From NCBI GenBank assembly GCA_038562555.1, contig JBCFBK010000009.1, positions 1 to 64,000 of the forward strand: a stretch of DNA of 64,000 bases, written 5' to 3'. A program made the position numbers and the translations under genes. The notes under the pieces were generated by a model. That model saw only the letters and a list, made by a program, of their open reading frames with translations, ran no database searches and was not told where the DNA came from. Source of the stretch: JBCFBK01 sp038562555 (GTDB lineage Bacteria > Bacteroidota > Bacteroidia > Bacteroidales > Prolixibacteraceae). Below, one piece after another: positions 1 to 9,801 of this stretch (position 1 is the stretch's first letter; every line of letters begins with the position of its first letter).

Positions 1-983
1 TGCTCATGCAGACAAATCGGCCCGTAAGGCGTGTGCCAACTGTTGCCGCCGAAAAGTCGGGCATCGATGACCCCGATCCTCGCGATCGTATTTAACAGGC
101 TGGTTACCTGCCCCCCGTTTATGCCGGCCAGATGCCCGCGTCCGTATTCCCGGTTGCAGTCCACCCGTGAAAAAGTTACCGATTGCGTATACTTCCCGGC
201 CTTCAGGCTAAACGGCTCCCAGACGTCGGTTTTCTCTCTTATAAACCGTCGCCGTTTGGTATCGGCATCGTACCGGTATTTCAGCTCACTGTCAGAAACC
301 GAAACCGCATACGCCAGATGATCGTCGGCCGACCTGGTGAATTTCGATGCAACCTGCTTCCCGGCAGCACCGGCAGATACGCTCAGACCGTTCCCCGTAG
401 AACTGTTCCAAAAAACGGAAGAGCCGGTGTGAACGCCGTAGGTACATAATTTCTCATTGAAAAGGTAAAACCAGGCAAGTCCGCCATAACCCAGAAAAGC
501 GCCGTCCCAGGTACTGATGCTCTTAAAGTTTACCGAAGGAAACGCCACTTCATCTGCAACAAAGTTCTCAGAGACTGTTCGTTCTATGTTCAGTCTGATG
601 TCGGCTTCATCGATTGAAAAAGTCCAGCGTTCGCGCACCGGGGCTTTTCCTTCGCCATAAGCGATATTGGAAAGCACGACCGTAGTTTTGGTCGTCTTTA
701 TCTCAGGTGAAGCATTCAACTGCCGTGTTGAAAAAGTAGCATCTGAAGTGCGGACCTCAGAAAAAATGCCAGATTCAGCTTGAAGCACTGGTTCCTGATT
801 CACGAGCAGGTCTGTCACAACACATTTTTTATTATAATCGAGCGTCATTTGAACCAGCTCGTTGCCAAAAACGACAACTTTATCGGCCGGCCGATCCTGG
901 ATCCTGATTTGTGCGGAGGTGCTGAAGCAGGCGAAAAAAACAAATAAAGAGTTCAGTTTCAAAATTGTAAGCCCCGGTTTCAT
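1..983 (-). CDS. Secreted protein, partial (C-terminus outside window)
   Basis: I read this by translating the minus strand from the ATG at 983. The frame is open to the window edge (about 327 codons). Residues 1-24 form a signal peptide with a hydrophobic stretch (LFVFFACFSTSA). What follows looks like an N-terminal beta-sandwich rich in short strands, as found in front of (alpha/alpha)6 glycosidase-like domains. A Gly/Trp/His-rich stretch near the break (GGNSWHTPYGPICLHE) may be the start of a catalytic region. It is the last visible gene of locus A, 116 bp after the NodB-like gene on the same strand. I do not recognise the family with certainty. It could be a glycosidase, lyase or binding protein. 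Confidence 0.6.
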   Translation of the reverse strand, partial: MKPGLTILKLNSLFVFFACFSTSAQIRIQDRPADKVVVFGNELVQMTLDYNKKCVVTDLLVNQEPVLQAESGIFSEVRTSDATFSTRQLNASPEIKTTKTTVVLSNIAYGEGKAPVRERWTFSIDEADIRLNIERTVSENFVADEVAFPSVNFKSISTWDGAFLGYGGLAWFYLFNEKLCTYGVHTGSSVFWNSSTGNGLSVSAGAAGKQVASKFTRSADDHLAYAVSVSDSELKYRYDADTKRRRFIREKTDVWEPFSLKAGKYTQSVTFSRVDCNREYGRGHLAGINGGQVTSLLNTIARIGVIDARLFGGNSWHTPYGPICLHE

Positions 984-1099
984 GTGTGAATAATTTGTTT
1001 TTAAATTACCACATAGAATAGCCATGACTGTAAGGTAGTTCTCATTTTCGGTTGGCGTTTGCCAAATCATGACTATTTCATTGGTGTCTTTTTTTGAGT

Positions 1100-2773
1100 T
1101 TATTTTTGCACGTGTTCTCCTGCCAAATTCAGCAGGATCGTGTTTTTTTGAGGCGTAATTCTGAAGACTACCTTCTCTGAGGGTATGGAAAAAGCGCCCT
1201 TCGAAGCGGTGACGCCGTAATTCATGCCTTCGAATGTGCAGTCGATCCGGGAAGAGCCTATCTGCTGAAACGGCAGGCGAGCACCGGCGTCTGTAGTCAG
1301 CTCCAGAAACCAGGCCGCTGAGCCGGCGCCTTCCAGCTTCATTTCGATCTGCTTTTCGTCAAGCTCCATGATAAAGGTTCCTTTTATTGATTTCAGCGGC
1401 CAGGAAATATTCAGGATCCCTGGTTTAACGCTGGTTATGGCAGGATCTCCTCCTTCAACCAGGACTTCCTTCCCATTGATGACCGCTCTAAAACGTAATC
1501 CCGCAATTTGTACAGGAGTGCTCCACCGGTGGCCGTCGACAAAAGGAAGGGTAAAAAAAACGCACTCGTTCGACGTTGTTACCTTATCGAGATACCTGGA
1601 TGCGACATTCTCGTTAAAGAGATGAATATCGCGGAAACGGAAGGTACCCTTCTCCCAATACAAATTTGCCCGGTAAAAGCGGCTGTTGAACCAGACGGTT
1701 TTCAGGTCGCTGCTTTCCAGATCGTCGTTGACCGTGACCGAAGTGGCCGGGGTAACCCGATACTGTTCCTTAAACCACTGTCCTGATTCGGACAGCGTTT
1801 CAACCTGTATCTTCTTTTCGTCGCGAAGCTGCGCGATCAAGGGCATCTGGATTTCAAATCCTTTTGCCATGGCGTCCCAGGTAAATGAATTTTCCTGACC
1901 GGCCTGAACATAGGCATATGCCATCGGTTCGCCCTCAACGAACTGTTTGAAGTACCAGTTTACCCAGGCTTCGTCGCCTCCTCCGTCTTTATATACAGGC
2001 TCGAGCGTGATAACCCCTTGTCTGTTTGATCCCAGTCCGGCGTCGTACTGGCGAATGGCATCACTTCCCAGCATGCGGAAAATCGGAACGGGGATCTGGT
2101 TCTCTTCGTGCTGGGCGGGCATATATGCATTTTTTAAGCTGGGATAGTAAGCCTGATTCCAGTATCCGCCCCAGAGGGTATAGCCGTCGGTGCCAATCTG
2201 ATCCTTGCAGTTGCAGGAAGCAACGATCTTGTATTTTTGGTACATATAATTCAGGGTGTGGGCGTCGATAAACCAGGATCCGACCGATTTGGGATAGGAG
2301 CCATAGATCTTTTTAAAGTCGGCCATATAGACATCGACCAGTTTTTCCCGTTCTTCGGGGGTATATCCGGTTGAAAAACCGACATCGGCGTGCCAGTCCC
2401 ACGGGTAGCGCCCCCGCCATTTCATTCCGGCATTTTCCACCAGCGGCTGGGGGATTTCCCACCAGGCTCCGATCTCGAACGATCCGGCCGGAATGCTTTT
2501 TAGCAGATCCTGGTAGCGCGGATCCATCAGCGCATCGTACTGCAGCAGGAACGTGCCGCGCAGGTTGTATTTTTTCATGATCTCCACCTGCTTCACCACC
2601 GTTTCGTAAAGCACGGTCTCTGTTATTTTTGCGTCCCGGGGTTCGAGCAGCCGGATAAAGTTGATGATGTTTACGATCCTGGGCCGATAAGCGGTAACGT
2701 TGGAGGTTTGCCCAGTACAGATTGAAGACTGTAAAACGAACAAAAACAGATAAGGAATGAAAGGATAGCGCAT
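1100..2773 (-). CDS. Secreted NodB-fold-like protein (DUF3863/DUF3864-like)
   Basis: 557 residues with an N-terminal signal peptide (about 1-21, ending SSICTG). Residues 30-330 carry a pattern typical of a polysaccharide-deacetylase-like (alpha/beta)7 barrel: an early strand (RIVNIINFIR), a statement of direction (YNLRGTFLLQYDAL), GSFEIGAWWEIPQ, and a W-F-I-D-A-H segment. The C-terminal third is beta-rich. From memory it matches the Bacteroidetes family DUF3863 followed by DUF3864. I cannot see the usual full set of NodB metal ligands, so deacetylase activity is unproven. It follows SusD of locus A after an 85-bp gap containing a strong hairpin. It is therefore probably part of the locus, but may be expressed at a different level from SusCD. 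Confidence 0.6.
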   Translation of the reverse strand: MRYPFIPYLFLFVLQSSICTGQTSNVTAYRPRIVNIINFIRLLEPRDAKITETVLYETVVKQVEIMKKYNLRGTFLLQYDALMDPRYQDLLKSIPAGSFEIGAWWEIPQPLVENAGMKWRGRYPWDWHADVGFSTGYTPEEREKLVDVYMADFKKIYGSYPKSVGSWFIDAHTLNYMYQKYKIVASCNCKDQIGTDGYTLWGGYWNQAYYPSLKNAYMPAQHEENQIPVPIFRMLGSDAIRQYDAGLGSNRQGVITLEPVYKDGGGDEAWVNWYFKQFVEGEPMAYAYVQAGQENSFTWDAMAKGFEIQMPLIAQLRDEKKIQVETLSESGQWFKEQYRVTPATSVTVNDDLESSDLKTVWFNSRFYRANLYWEKGTFRFRDIHLFNENVASRYLDKVTTSNECVFFTLPFVDGHRWSTPVQIAGLRFRAVINGKEVLVEGGDPAITSVKPGILNISWPLKSIKGTFIMELDEKQIEMKLEGAGSAAWFLELTTDAGARLPFQQIGSSRIDCTFEGMNYGVTASKGAFSIPSEKVVFRITPQKNTILLNLAGEHVQK

Positions 2774-2802
2774 GTAATTTATTTTTTATTTTAATATAAA
2801 TG

Positions 2803-2828
2803 CCTGACAGGGTCTTAGCCCTGTCAGG
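2803..2828 (-). terminator. Intercistronic hairpin after susD (attenuator or partial terminator)
   Basis: A perfect 10-bp inverted repeat, CCTGACAGGG with CCCTGTCAGG around a 6-nt loop, sits between the SusD stop (2859) and the next start (2773). No run of T follows on the minus strand; the sequence is AT-rich instead. A processing or mRNA-stabilising hairpin at the SusCD 3' end is as likely as termination. Confidence 0.55.
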
Positions 2829-2858
2829 TTAAATTAAATTCAGATAAATAACGTGTAT

Positions 2859-4478
2859 TTATTCATAATGGGGATTCTGTTCCAGGGTATTTTTACTCTT
2901 TATGATTTCCTGTCGAGGGATAGGAAGCCAGTAATGTTGTTGAGAAAACGCCCTTTGCAATACTGTAATCGAATTATAGGTAAAAGAACCATCTCCATTT
3001 TTGGTCACATGAATACCCATTGCATCTATGTTTTCATATACATTTGCGATAAGCCACCTGCGCAGGTCAAAATAGCGATGATTTTCAAGCGATAATTCTA
3101 CGCGCCTTTCGTTACGGAGTTTATTCAGCAATTCCTCTCCGGTAGCCGTTACGGGAGGCATTTCAACTCCTTCGCGGTTTCTTATCTCATTAATGGCCCA
3201 CCGGCATTGATCTTCATCTCCCAGATAATACTGCGCTTCTGCGTAATTGAGATAAAATTCCGACAATCTGAAATAAATCCAGGACATCGTATTGGTCTCG
3301 CTCAGCAATTGACTTTCATCCATAAATTTGTACAAATAATATCCTGTTAAAGATGTGTTCCAGGAACCTACATCGCCTTCACCCGAATCTTTCCCTTTCG
3401 GAGTGAAAGGCTCAACCGGGCGTCCCAGGTACATTGCACCATTATACAAGACTGTTGCGTAGAAACGGGGGTCACGTCCGGCATAGGGATCATTCGGGTC
3501 ATATCCCGATCCCGGCTCAGCCGGCTTTTTGCCTGTTTCTTTCATTTCATAATCATCGACCAGGTTCTGAATCGGACAGTTGCCACCCCATCCATCGTAG
3601 CCATTCGGTGAATTATAAATCATCATCCGGTGTCCGTTCGATTTAGTAAAATAACGTTTGAAAATTATTTCTTCATTGTCTTGTATAAACATCAGCCTGT
3701 AATCCTTCGCCAGACCATACCCCGGTAAATCCATCACTTCCTTGGATGCATCACGGGCCTTTTCCCATTTTGTCCTGTCATTTGTCGTGTTATTCAAAGG
3801 ACTCGCGGCATATAACAGCACTCTTGCCCGCAACGCCTTGGCTGCATTGCCGCAAGCCCTGCCTGCATCAGCACCTTCCCGCCTGGCAGGCAAGGTGGAA
3901 ATAGCGTCACTCAGGTCCGCCAATATAAAGTCGACACACTCGTCGTAAGTATTTCTTTCGAGCGAGTAATCCGGTTCTCCCAACGAATAGCTTCTGGTAA
4001 CAATAGGCACGCCACCAAACCGCCATATCAGGTTGGAATAGATGAATGCACGGATAAACTTCATTTCGCCCGTCAAACTTTCCTTCAGTTCATCGGAAAC
4101 ACCTGCTGTTTCAATTTTTTCAAAGAAAGTATTCACATTCCGCAGGTACTCGTACGCCTTTTCCCAGTAATTGAAGTTAGAAAACCGTCCTGCATCAAAA
4201 TTCACAATATTGTCAGCATTCATTTCGCCTCTGGATACGATTACTGAACTGGTTGCTCCGTGGCGGTTATAGGTCTCGTCTGTTGCCGACGACATCATTG
4301 CTTCCTCAAAGCCATGGGGGTATGCATTATAACATGCATTTACGTAAGCAGTCAATAATGCTTCATCATTGAATACATCTTCTTCGGTCATTTTATCGAG
4401 AGGTTTTTTGTCGAGAAAATCATCACTACAGGAACCCATCAGTAATAAAAGGATCGTTACATGAAATATATTTTTCAT
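2859..4478 (-). CDS. SusD/RagB-family glycan-binding lipoprotein (locus A)
   Basis: 539 residues. The lipoprotein signal ends at a lipobox with the cysteine in LLLMGSCSDDFLDKKP, the classic SusD N-terminus. Helical TPR-like segments follow, for example the region around EKAYEYLRNVNTFFEKI. The C-terminus has the SusD tail (ENHRYFDLRRWLIAN, then RQEIIKSKNTLEQNPHYE). SusD proteins are lipidated, face outwards and form the lid of the SusC transporter. The gene starts 12 bp after the SusC stop, as expected for a co-translated pair. Its preferred glycan cannot be read from sequence. Confidence 0.95.
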   Translation of the reverse strand: MKNIFHVTILLLLMGSCSDDFLDKKPLDKMTEEDVFNDEALLTAYVNACYNAYPHGFEEAMMSSATDETYNRHGATSSVIVSRGEMNADNIVNFDAGRFSNFNYWEKAYEYLRNVNTFFEKIETAGVSDELKESLTGEMKFIRAFIYSNLIWRFGGVPIVTRSYSLGEPDYSLERNTYDECVDFILADLSDAISTLPARREGADAGRACGNAAKALRARVLLYAASPLNNTTNDRTKWEKARDASKEVMDLPGYGLAKDYRLMFIQDNEEIIFKRYFTKSNGHRMMIYNSPNGYDGWGGNCPIQNLVDDYEMKETGKKPAEPGSGYDPNDPYAGRDPRFYATVLYNGAMYLGRPVEPFTPKGKDSGEGDVGSWNTSLTGYYLYKFMDESQLLSETNTMSWIYFRLSEFYLNYAEAQYYLGDEDQCRWAINEIRNREGVEMPPVTATGEELLNKLRNERRVELSLENHRYFDLRRWLIANVYENIDAMGIHVTKNGDGSFTYNSITVLQRAFSQQHYWLPIPRQEIIKSKNTLEQNPHYE

Positions 4479-4490
4479 TTAGCTCATTTT

Positions 4491-7400
4491 TTAAAAAGTT
4501 AAACTAAGACCTGCGTTGAATATTTTTACTTGTGGATAATAAAATCCTCCTGCGCTGGAGCTTTCCGGGTCGATAATCTTAATCTTGTCCAACGTCAACA
4601 GATTATAACCATTCACATAGACCCTGAAATTGGATACGGGTATCTTCGAAAACCACCTGGATGGAAGCGTATAGCCCAATTCAAGGTTTTTCAAACGTAA
4701 AAATGAAGCGTCCTTGAGCCAGAAATCGGTGGGATAGCTATCTCCGAAATTAATGGTGGCGCTGCCTGCCCTGGGCATTGTTCCGTCAATATTATCAGGT
4801 GTCCATCTGTCGTCAGTCCGGTACTTATATGCATTGCTGGTCGCATCAATACGCGCATAAATAGCCTGTCTCGCCCTTGCCTGTCCCTGCAGCAACATGC
4901 TAAGATCGAAATTTTTCCATGCAGCTCCTATTGTCATTCCGAAAACAATTTCGGGAAAATTAGTTAAATCGTATCTGACCCTGTCCATGGAATTGATCTC
5001 TTTATTTCCGTCGACATCTTCAAAAATGAGGTCCCCGGGTCGCGCTTCCGCATAATGAGGATAAGAATCCAGATGTTCCTGGTCTCTGAAAATACCAATG
5101 GTACGATAATAAAGGCCGGCATTTATGGGTTGACCTTCGGCTTTCAAATAGTCATAGCCTTCGCCCCACGGTGTCTCATCCATGTAAATTACTTTATTAC
5201 GGGCATACATAAAATTACCTGAAACGTTCAAATTCACTTCGCCGATTTTGCTGACATGGGTTAACTGTACTTCAATACCCTTATTTTCCACTTCCCCGAT
5301 ATTTTCGTCGGGAAGGTCTTTGAGGCCTGTATATTGCGGTATTGACGCGTTCCGCTTGGTAAGGATGTTTGAACGGGTTGTTTTAAAAACATCGGTTTCA
5401 AAACCGATCAACCCGTTGAAGAATGTTCCGTCCAACCCGATATTGTAAGTATTAGCCACCTCCCAGGTAATGTTTGGGTTGGGAAAGCCGGACTGGTAAA
5501 CACCTTCCACATCCGTATTGTTAAATACATAATTTCGTCCGCTGGTGTAATTAAGCAGGTACTGAAATGCACCTACATTGTCATTTCCCTGCTGCCCGTA
5601 TGATGCGCGTATTTTGAGGTTATTCATCCAATCCAGGTTATTTTTGATAAATTCTTCCTCTGACAGCCTCCAGCCTATGGATACTCCGGGAAAGAACCCC
5701 CAGCGATTGTCTTCGGGAAATATATACGAACCATCGTAACGGAAATTAAATTGTACCATATACTTTCCGGCATAATCGTATGCAGCTCGTCCGAAATAAC
5801 TCTGGCGGGCCTGTTCATATGCACTACCTCCGTTATCGTAGTTTTCTTTACTGCTGCTACCCGCGAAAAGCTGATCGATGGCTGTTGATATATAATTAGA
5901 CCGTGAAGCCCAGAAATCATTGCCTGTATACTCGTTCTGTTCGAAGCCGACCATTATATCCACTCCATGAACAACATTAAACGTATTTTTATACTTTAAC
6001 TTCGCATTTAAGGTAAAATTGGCAGACGGTTGATAATCCTGCCGCAAAGAGGCATAAGTCCGGCTACCGTTTTTTCGTTTTTCATAAACATCGGTTGCCT
6101 CGTCCCATACGTAATAATAGTAGGGAGTCAGCCACTCCTTATTTTCCACCCCAACCTTGTCATAAGCAGCCACGCCGTCAACAGAAAGTCCTTTTAACAA
6201 CCACGAAAGATCGAGGTTGGCAGATACGGTGCCGTTGAACACCGATCGTTTGTTCTTCCTGTATCCGGTTTCGTCTGTAACCAGCGTTACAGGATTACCT
6301 ATATCCAAACCGCCTGAGGTGGGTAAGCCATTAGGATATCTTGCCAGAACCGTGGGAAATGCTCTCAATGCTGCCCAGAATATATTGCCGGCATCCATTC
6401 CTGAATAATGTCTGTCCTCCAGCCTTCCTGCCAAATCAACGGAAACATTCAGATACTTCGCAACTTCCGCGTCGATGTTCGAGCGAATATCATATTGTTT
6501 ATAATAAGTAGCGCTATTTTTATAAATACCGTTCTGGTCGGAATACCCGCCTCCCACAAAATACTTGACTTTTTCGCTGCCACCGCTCAACGATAAATTG
6601 TGCCTGTATTGCAATGAGGAACTCCTCATTGTCTCGTCAAGCCAATTTGTATTCGGGTAGTGTATCGGGTCACTTCCATTCCTGAATTTACTGATTTCAT
6701 CCGAGGTATACATGGGATCGCGTCCTTCGTAAGAATTCATTTCGTTCATTGCCTCTGCATAGGTTGCGGCATCTGCCATTTCAGGTAAACGTGTGGGTTG
6801 TTGTAATCCTACATTAAAAGAATAATTAATACTTGGACTTCCTTCTTTTCCACGTTTGGTTGTCACTAAAATAACGCCGTTGGCTGAACGTGAACCATAT
6901 ATGGCGCCGGAAGCGTCTTTTAGTATTGTAATGCTTTCTATATCATTAGGATTAAGCCTTTCCAGCGATCCACGGTTAGCTATCCCGTCAATCAGGATCA
7001 AGGGGTTACTGTCTCTTGTGGTGCTTAATCCTCTGATGTTAATAGATACGCCATCGCTTCCAGGTTCTCCGCTCCGGTTATTCATCACGACTCCTGACAA
7101 TCTGCCTTGCAGTGATTGTCCTATGTTTTGAGCCGGACTTTTCTGAATATCGGTGCCTTTAGTCATGGATATAGACCCGGTTACAACTTCTTTTCTCTGG
7201 GTCCCGTACCCGATCGCCACAACTTCTTCAATTCCCAACGTTTCTTCGGTCATCGTCAGGTTGATCACCGTCTTTCCGTCAACGGTGACTTCCTGGGTTC
7301 TCATGCCCACAAACGAATACACCAGAACCGCATTGGCCGGAACATTGCTTAGCGCATAATTTCCGTCACTGTCGCTGATCGTTCCCTGCGACGTCCCTTT

Positions 7401-7862
7401 TAGGGCGATAGCAACGCCGGGAAGCGGAACGCCTGAGGCGTCGGTAATTTTCCCTGACACCTGCTGTGGTTGCATACTGACCGTTGCAACCGGAGCGGCC
7501 GACAAAACGATGGTTCGGTCGATAAAGCGGTATTTCACGTTTGTACCCCGAAATAAATCATCCAGAATATCGCTTACCTTCACGTCGCGGTAATTGACAT
7601 CCAATTTTCGTTGCAGGTCGATCACATCCCGGTTGTACACAAAATTGTATTCGCTGTTTTCCTCTATGCCGGCAAGAACCTGTTCAACAGTTGCATTTTT
7701 CAGTGAGATGTTCAGCTTGACCAACTGTGAGTAACTTTCTGAAGCCATCAGGTTCAGAAATCCAAAGAGCAAAAAAAACAGTGTTAGTTTCATTTTTAAT
7801 CCAATTTTTTGCGCAGGGGCAATAATCCGGCCCCAGGCATAAAACATTCGCCTTTTTTTCAT
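4491..7862 (-). CDS. SusC/RagA-type TonB-dependent transporter with STN domain (locus A)
   Basis: 1123 residues. An extended N-terminus leads into a signal peptide (about 24-45). A secretin/TonB short N-terminal (STN) domain covers roughly 50-115 (LNISLKNATVEQVLAGIEE). A carboxypeptidase-regulatory-like beta-sandwich follows at about 135-210 (SGKITDASGVPLPGVAIALK). The plug starts near 215 (EEVVAIGYGTQRKEVVTGSI) and carries LILIDGI and IESITILKDASGAIYGSR. The rest is the beta-barrel, ending in a terminal Phe. It imports oligosaccharides across the outer membrane with SusD. The STN domain and the adjacent FecR/ECF pair indicate trans-envelope signalling: substrate binding releases the sigma factor. 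The ATG directly follows an A-rich leader. Confidence 0.96.
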   Translation of the reverse strand: MKKRRMFYAWGRIIAPAQKIGLKMKLTLFFLLFGFLNLMASESYSQLVKLNISLKNATVEQVLAGIEENSEYNFVYNRDVIDLQRKLDVNYRDVKVSDILDDLFRGTNVKYRFIDRTIVLSAAPVATVSMQPQQVSGKITDASGVPLPGVAIALKGTSQGTISDSDGNYALSNVPANAVLVYSFVGMRTQEVTVDGKTVINLTMTEETLGIEEVVAIGYGTQRKEVVTGSISMTKGTDIQKSPAQNIGQSLQGRLSGVVMNNRSGEPGSDGVSINIRGLSTTRDSNPLILIDGIANRGSLERLNPNDIESITILKDASGAIYGSRSANGVILVTTKRGKEGSPSINYSFNVGLQQPTRLPEMADAATYAEAMNEMNSYEGRDPMYTSDEISKFRNGSDPIHYPNTNWLDETMRSSSLQYRHNLSLSGGSEKVKYFVGGGYSDQNGIYKNSATYYKQYDIRSNIDAEVAKYLNVSVDLAGRLEDRHYSGMDAGNIFWAALRAFPTVLARYPNGLPTSGGLDIGNPVTLVTDETGYRKNKRSVFNGTVSANLDLSWLLKGLSVDGVAAYDKVGVENKEWLTPYYYYVWDEATDVYEKRKNGSRTYASLRQDYQPSANFTLNAKLKYKNTFNVVHGVDIMVGFEQNEYTGNDFWASRSNYISTAIDQLFAGSSSKENYDNGGSAYEQARQSYFGRAAYDYAGKYMVQFNFRYDGSYIFPEDNRWGFFPGVSIGWRLSEEEFIKNNLDWMNNLKIRASYGQQGNDNVGAFQYLLNYTSGRNYVFNNTDVEGVYQSGFPNPNITWEVANTYNIGLDGTFFNGLIGFETDVFKTTRSNILTKRNASIPQYTGLKDLPDENIGEVENKGIEVQLTHVSKIGEVNLNVSGNFMYARNKVIYMDETPWGEGYDYLKAEGQPINAGLYYRTIGIFRDQEHLDSYPHYAEARPGDLIFEDVDGNKEINSMDRVRYDLTNFPEIVFGMTIGAAWKNFDLSMLLQGQARARQAIYARIDATSNAYKYRTDDRWTPDNIDGTMPRAGSATINFGDSYPTDFWLKDASFLRLKNLELGYTLPSRWFSKIPVSNFRVYVNGYNLLTLDKIKIIDPESSSAGGFYYPQVKIFNAGLSLTF

Positions 7863-7875
7863 AATTTTGCATGTT

Positions 7876-7948
7876 ACATTAATAATTAAGGTTTTAAACC
7901 TTTTTATTTGATGCAGGGAAGAGAGCCAATCTTTCCTGCATTTTTTTG
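7876..7948 (+). ncRNA. Candidate cis-antisense RNA opposite the susC 5' leader (locus A)
   Basis: On the plus strand, inside the FecR-SusC gap, a -7-like box TAATTTTG (7862-7869) is followed by a 12-bp hairpin (7911-7922 with 7930-7941) and then a run of seven T, a plausible intrinsic terminator. The single non-Watson-Crick pair is G-U on the plus strand but A-C on the minus strand, so the hairpin favours a plus-strand RNA. Such an RNA would be about 70 nt and antisense to the SusC mRNA leader. No good -33 box is visible. The start point is inferred. Confidence 0.35.
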
Positions 7949-7965
7949 TTACTTATGTGTTCATT

Positions 7966-9069
7966 TTATTCCGCTGAAATAATGATTCTTCTTTCGGAAA
8001 ATGTCTTATCGTCTTTTTGTTCAGCCTGAACCGACCGCCATTTTATCGGGAGCGAAACGGCAAAGATTTCCATAATACGGTCGATGTTCTGATCTTCAAA
8101 GGTGGCGTCGAACGAGTAATCTCCGAGTGATTTATCATCAAGTACGAAGGTTACGTTATGGATTTTCTCAAGCCTTTCCAATATCGATTTAAATGATGTA
8201 TTCCGGAACACGTATTTTCCGTTTACCCATCCCGTAAATACATCCAGATTGGAAGCCCGGCTTACGGAAATGGTATTTTGCTGTCTGTTCAGCCTACCTA
8301 CTTCACCCGGCCTGATTTTATATTCGGTGTTTTCAGGATCACCATCTTTATCCAGTTTCACAATTGAAATTTCACCTTCAACCAAAACCGTTTCAATGTT
8401 TACGTTATCCTGATATGCATTCATATTAAAGGTAGTTCCGTAAACCTTAACCTGCACACCGGATGCGTGCACAAACATTGGCTGACGCGGGTTTTTGACG
8501 ACCTTAAAGAAACCTTCGCCGGTGAGTTTTACTTCCCTGTAAGCGGGATTGGCTAAAACAGGGTACTGAACGGAGCTACCTGAATTAAGCCACACTTCAG
8601 ACCCATCGGGCAGTATGGCTTTCGCCCGGCCCCCGACCGGCGCAGCCACCGTATTGTAAACCCCGGTCAACCGGCCTATACGCTCGTTGTTGAATGCTTC
8701 CAGTTTCGTGTTTTGATAGAAAAGCCAGGCCGAAGCTATCAGCAAGGGGATTAGCAATACAGCAGCGACTTTATAGAGCCAGTTGAGTATCACCAGGGGG
8801 GTTCCCGCCGATAATTTTGGTTCCCTGGAGACAGTAAGGTCAATATTCAGCCGTTTCCACAGATAATTCAGTTCATCTTCCGAAAAGCTGACTTCCTTGA
8901 AATCCAGTCCTCCCAGAACGGCCCTTGCCTTAATAAATTCTTCTTTATCGATGGAATATTGCCTGATAAAGGCTTTTTTATCTTCGTCGCCAACGGAATC
9001 GAAGTTGAAAATTCCGTTTTGGAATTCTTCATCCGAAAGCAGTTCATAGAATTCTTTTCTGCAAGTCAT
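7966..9069 (-). CDS. FecR-family anti-sigma factor (locus A)
   Basis: 367 residues from the ATG at 9069; an upstream TTG is less likely. The N-terminal cytoplasmic part (1-95) would hold the sigma factor. One transmembrane helix lies near 104-123 (VAAVLLIPLLIASAWLFY). The periplasmic FecR domain spans about 140-250 (AILPDGSEVWLNSGSSVQYP, VYGTTFNMNAY). A C-terminal STN-like/DUF4974 domain follows (FKSILERLEKIHNVTFVLDD). It passes the signal from the SusC STN domain to the ECF sigma factor encoded 72 bp upstream. Sigma, FecR, SusC is the standard order for the regulated transporter class. Confidence 0.93.
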   Translation of the reverse strand: MTCRKEFYELLSDEEFQNGIFNFDSVGDEDKKAFIRQYSIDKEEFIKARAVLGGLDFKEVSFSEDELNYLWKRLNIDLTVSREPKLSAGTPLVILNWLYKVAAVLLIPLLIASAWLFYQNTKLEAFNNERIGRLTGVYNTVAAPVGGRAKAILPDGSEVWLNSGSSVQYPVLANPAYREVKLTGEGFFKVVKNPRQPMFVHASGVQVKVYGTTFNMNAYQDNVNIETVLVEGEISIVKLDKDGDPENTEYKIRPGEVGRLNRQQNTISVSRASNLDVFTGWVNGKYVFRNTSFKSILERLEKIHNVTFVLDDKSLGDYSFDATFEDQNIDRIMEIFAVSLPIKWRSVQAEQKDDKTFSERRIIISAE

Positions 9070-9141
9070 CTTTCTTATCAATTAAGGTCCGTCTACTTAG
9101 AAAGAGCGCAAAAAAGAAAAACAGTACTGCAAAAAACCGGA

Positions 9142-9777
9142 TTATTTTTTCTGAAACAGTAGAAAAAGATTAAACAGCATAATATCGATATCCCGGATAT
9201 CCTCCCTGGAAACACCGGTTATCCCTTCGGCCAGCTTCTGAAGGATTTTGGGCATATTATTTTTGACCGACTGCTCTTTCACATGAACAATGTCTGCTAT
9301 TTCCCGGTATGTAAGCTGACTGGAAAACCGCAGAAAAATAATTTCGCGTTGGTTCACCGGCAGGGAATTCAGATTTTTAATAAGCTGTTCCCTGACGCCG
9401 GAAGAAATAAAGTCGGAATCAAAGAATTCGGTGGCTTCAAAAAGCCAGGACTGCTGATCTTTCTCCGAGAGGTTTTCGATCGGCTCGGTATCGGTCCTTT
9501 TCAGCCGTGAATTAAAAAGTCTTCGCCGAAGGGAGGTAAGTAAATAAGCTTTCAGATTGGAAATATCGCCAAGCCCTTCCCTGCTTTGCCAGATGTTGAC
9601 GAACAAGTTCTGGATCTGATCCCTTACCAGGTCCGGAAAAGGAACCAGTTTAAGTCCGTAAGTATATAACTTTGGATAATAAAACCTGAAAATGACGGAA
9701 AACGAATGTTGATCGCCCATCTTCATTTTTTTCCAAAGAAGTCCTTCATCTTCGCTATGACTGATCTTTTCCTTCAT
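9142..9777 (-). CDS. ECF RNA polymerase sigma factor (locus A)
   Basis: 211 residues from the ATG at 9777. Region 2 spans about 20-90 (FSVIFRFYYPKLYTYGLKL, RDQIQNLFVNIWQSREGL). Region 4 spans about 140-195 (LPVNQREIIFLRFSSQLTYR, EIADIVHVKEQSVKNNMPKI), with a helix-turn-helix that reads -35-type boxes. A longer frame could start with TTG at 9804, but that codon lies inside the -7 element of a very good promoter (9802-9832), so I use the internal ATG. The protein should direct transcription of the SusCD operon when released by FecR. Confidence 0.93.
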   Translation of the reverse strand: MKEKISHSEDEGLLWKKMKMGDQHSFSVIFRFYYPKLYTYGLKLVPFPDLVRDQIQNLFVNIWQSREGLGDISNLKAYLLTSLRRRLFNSRLKRTDTEPIENLSEKDQQSWLFEATEFFDSDFISSGVREQLIKNLNSLPVNQREIIFLRFSSQLTYREIADIVHVKEQSVKNNMPKILQKLAEGITGVSREDIRDIDIMLFNLFLLFQKK

Positions 9778-9801
9778 ACTGCCTTTGCCGCTTGGGGCGA
9801 T

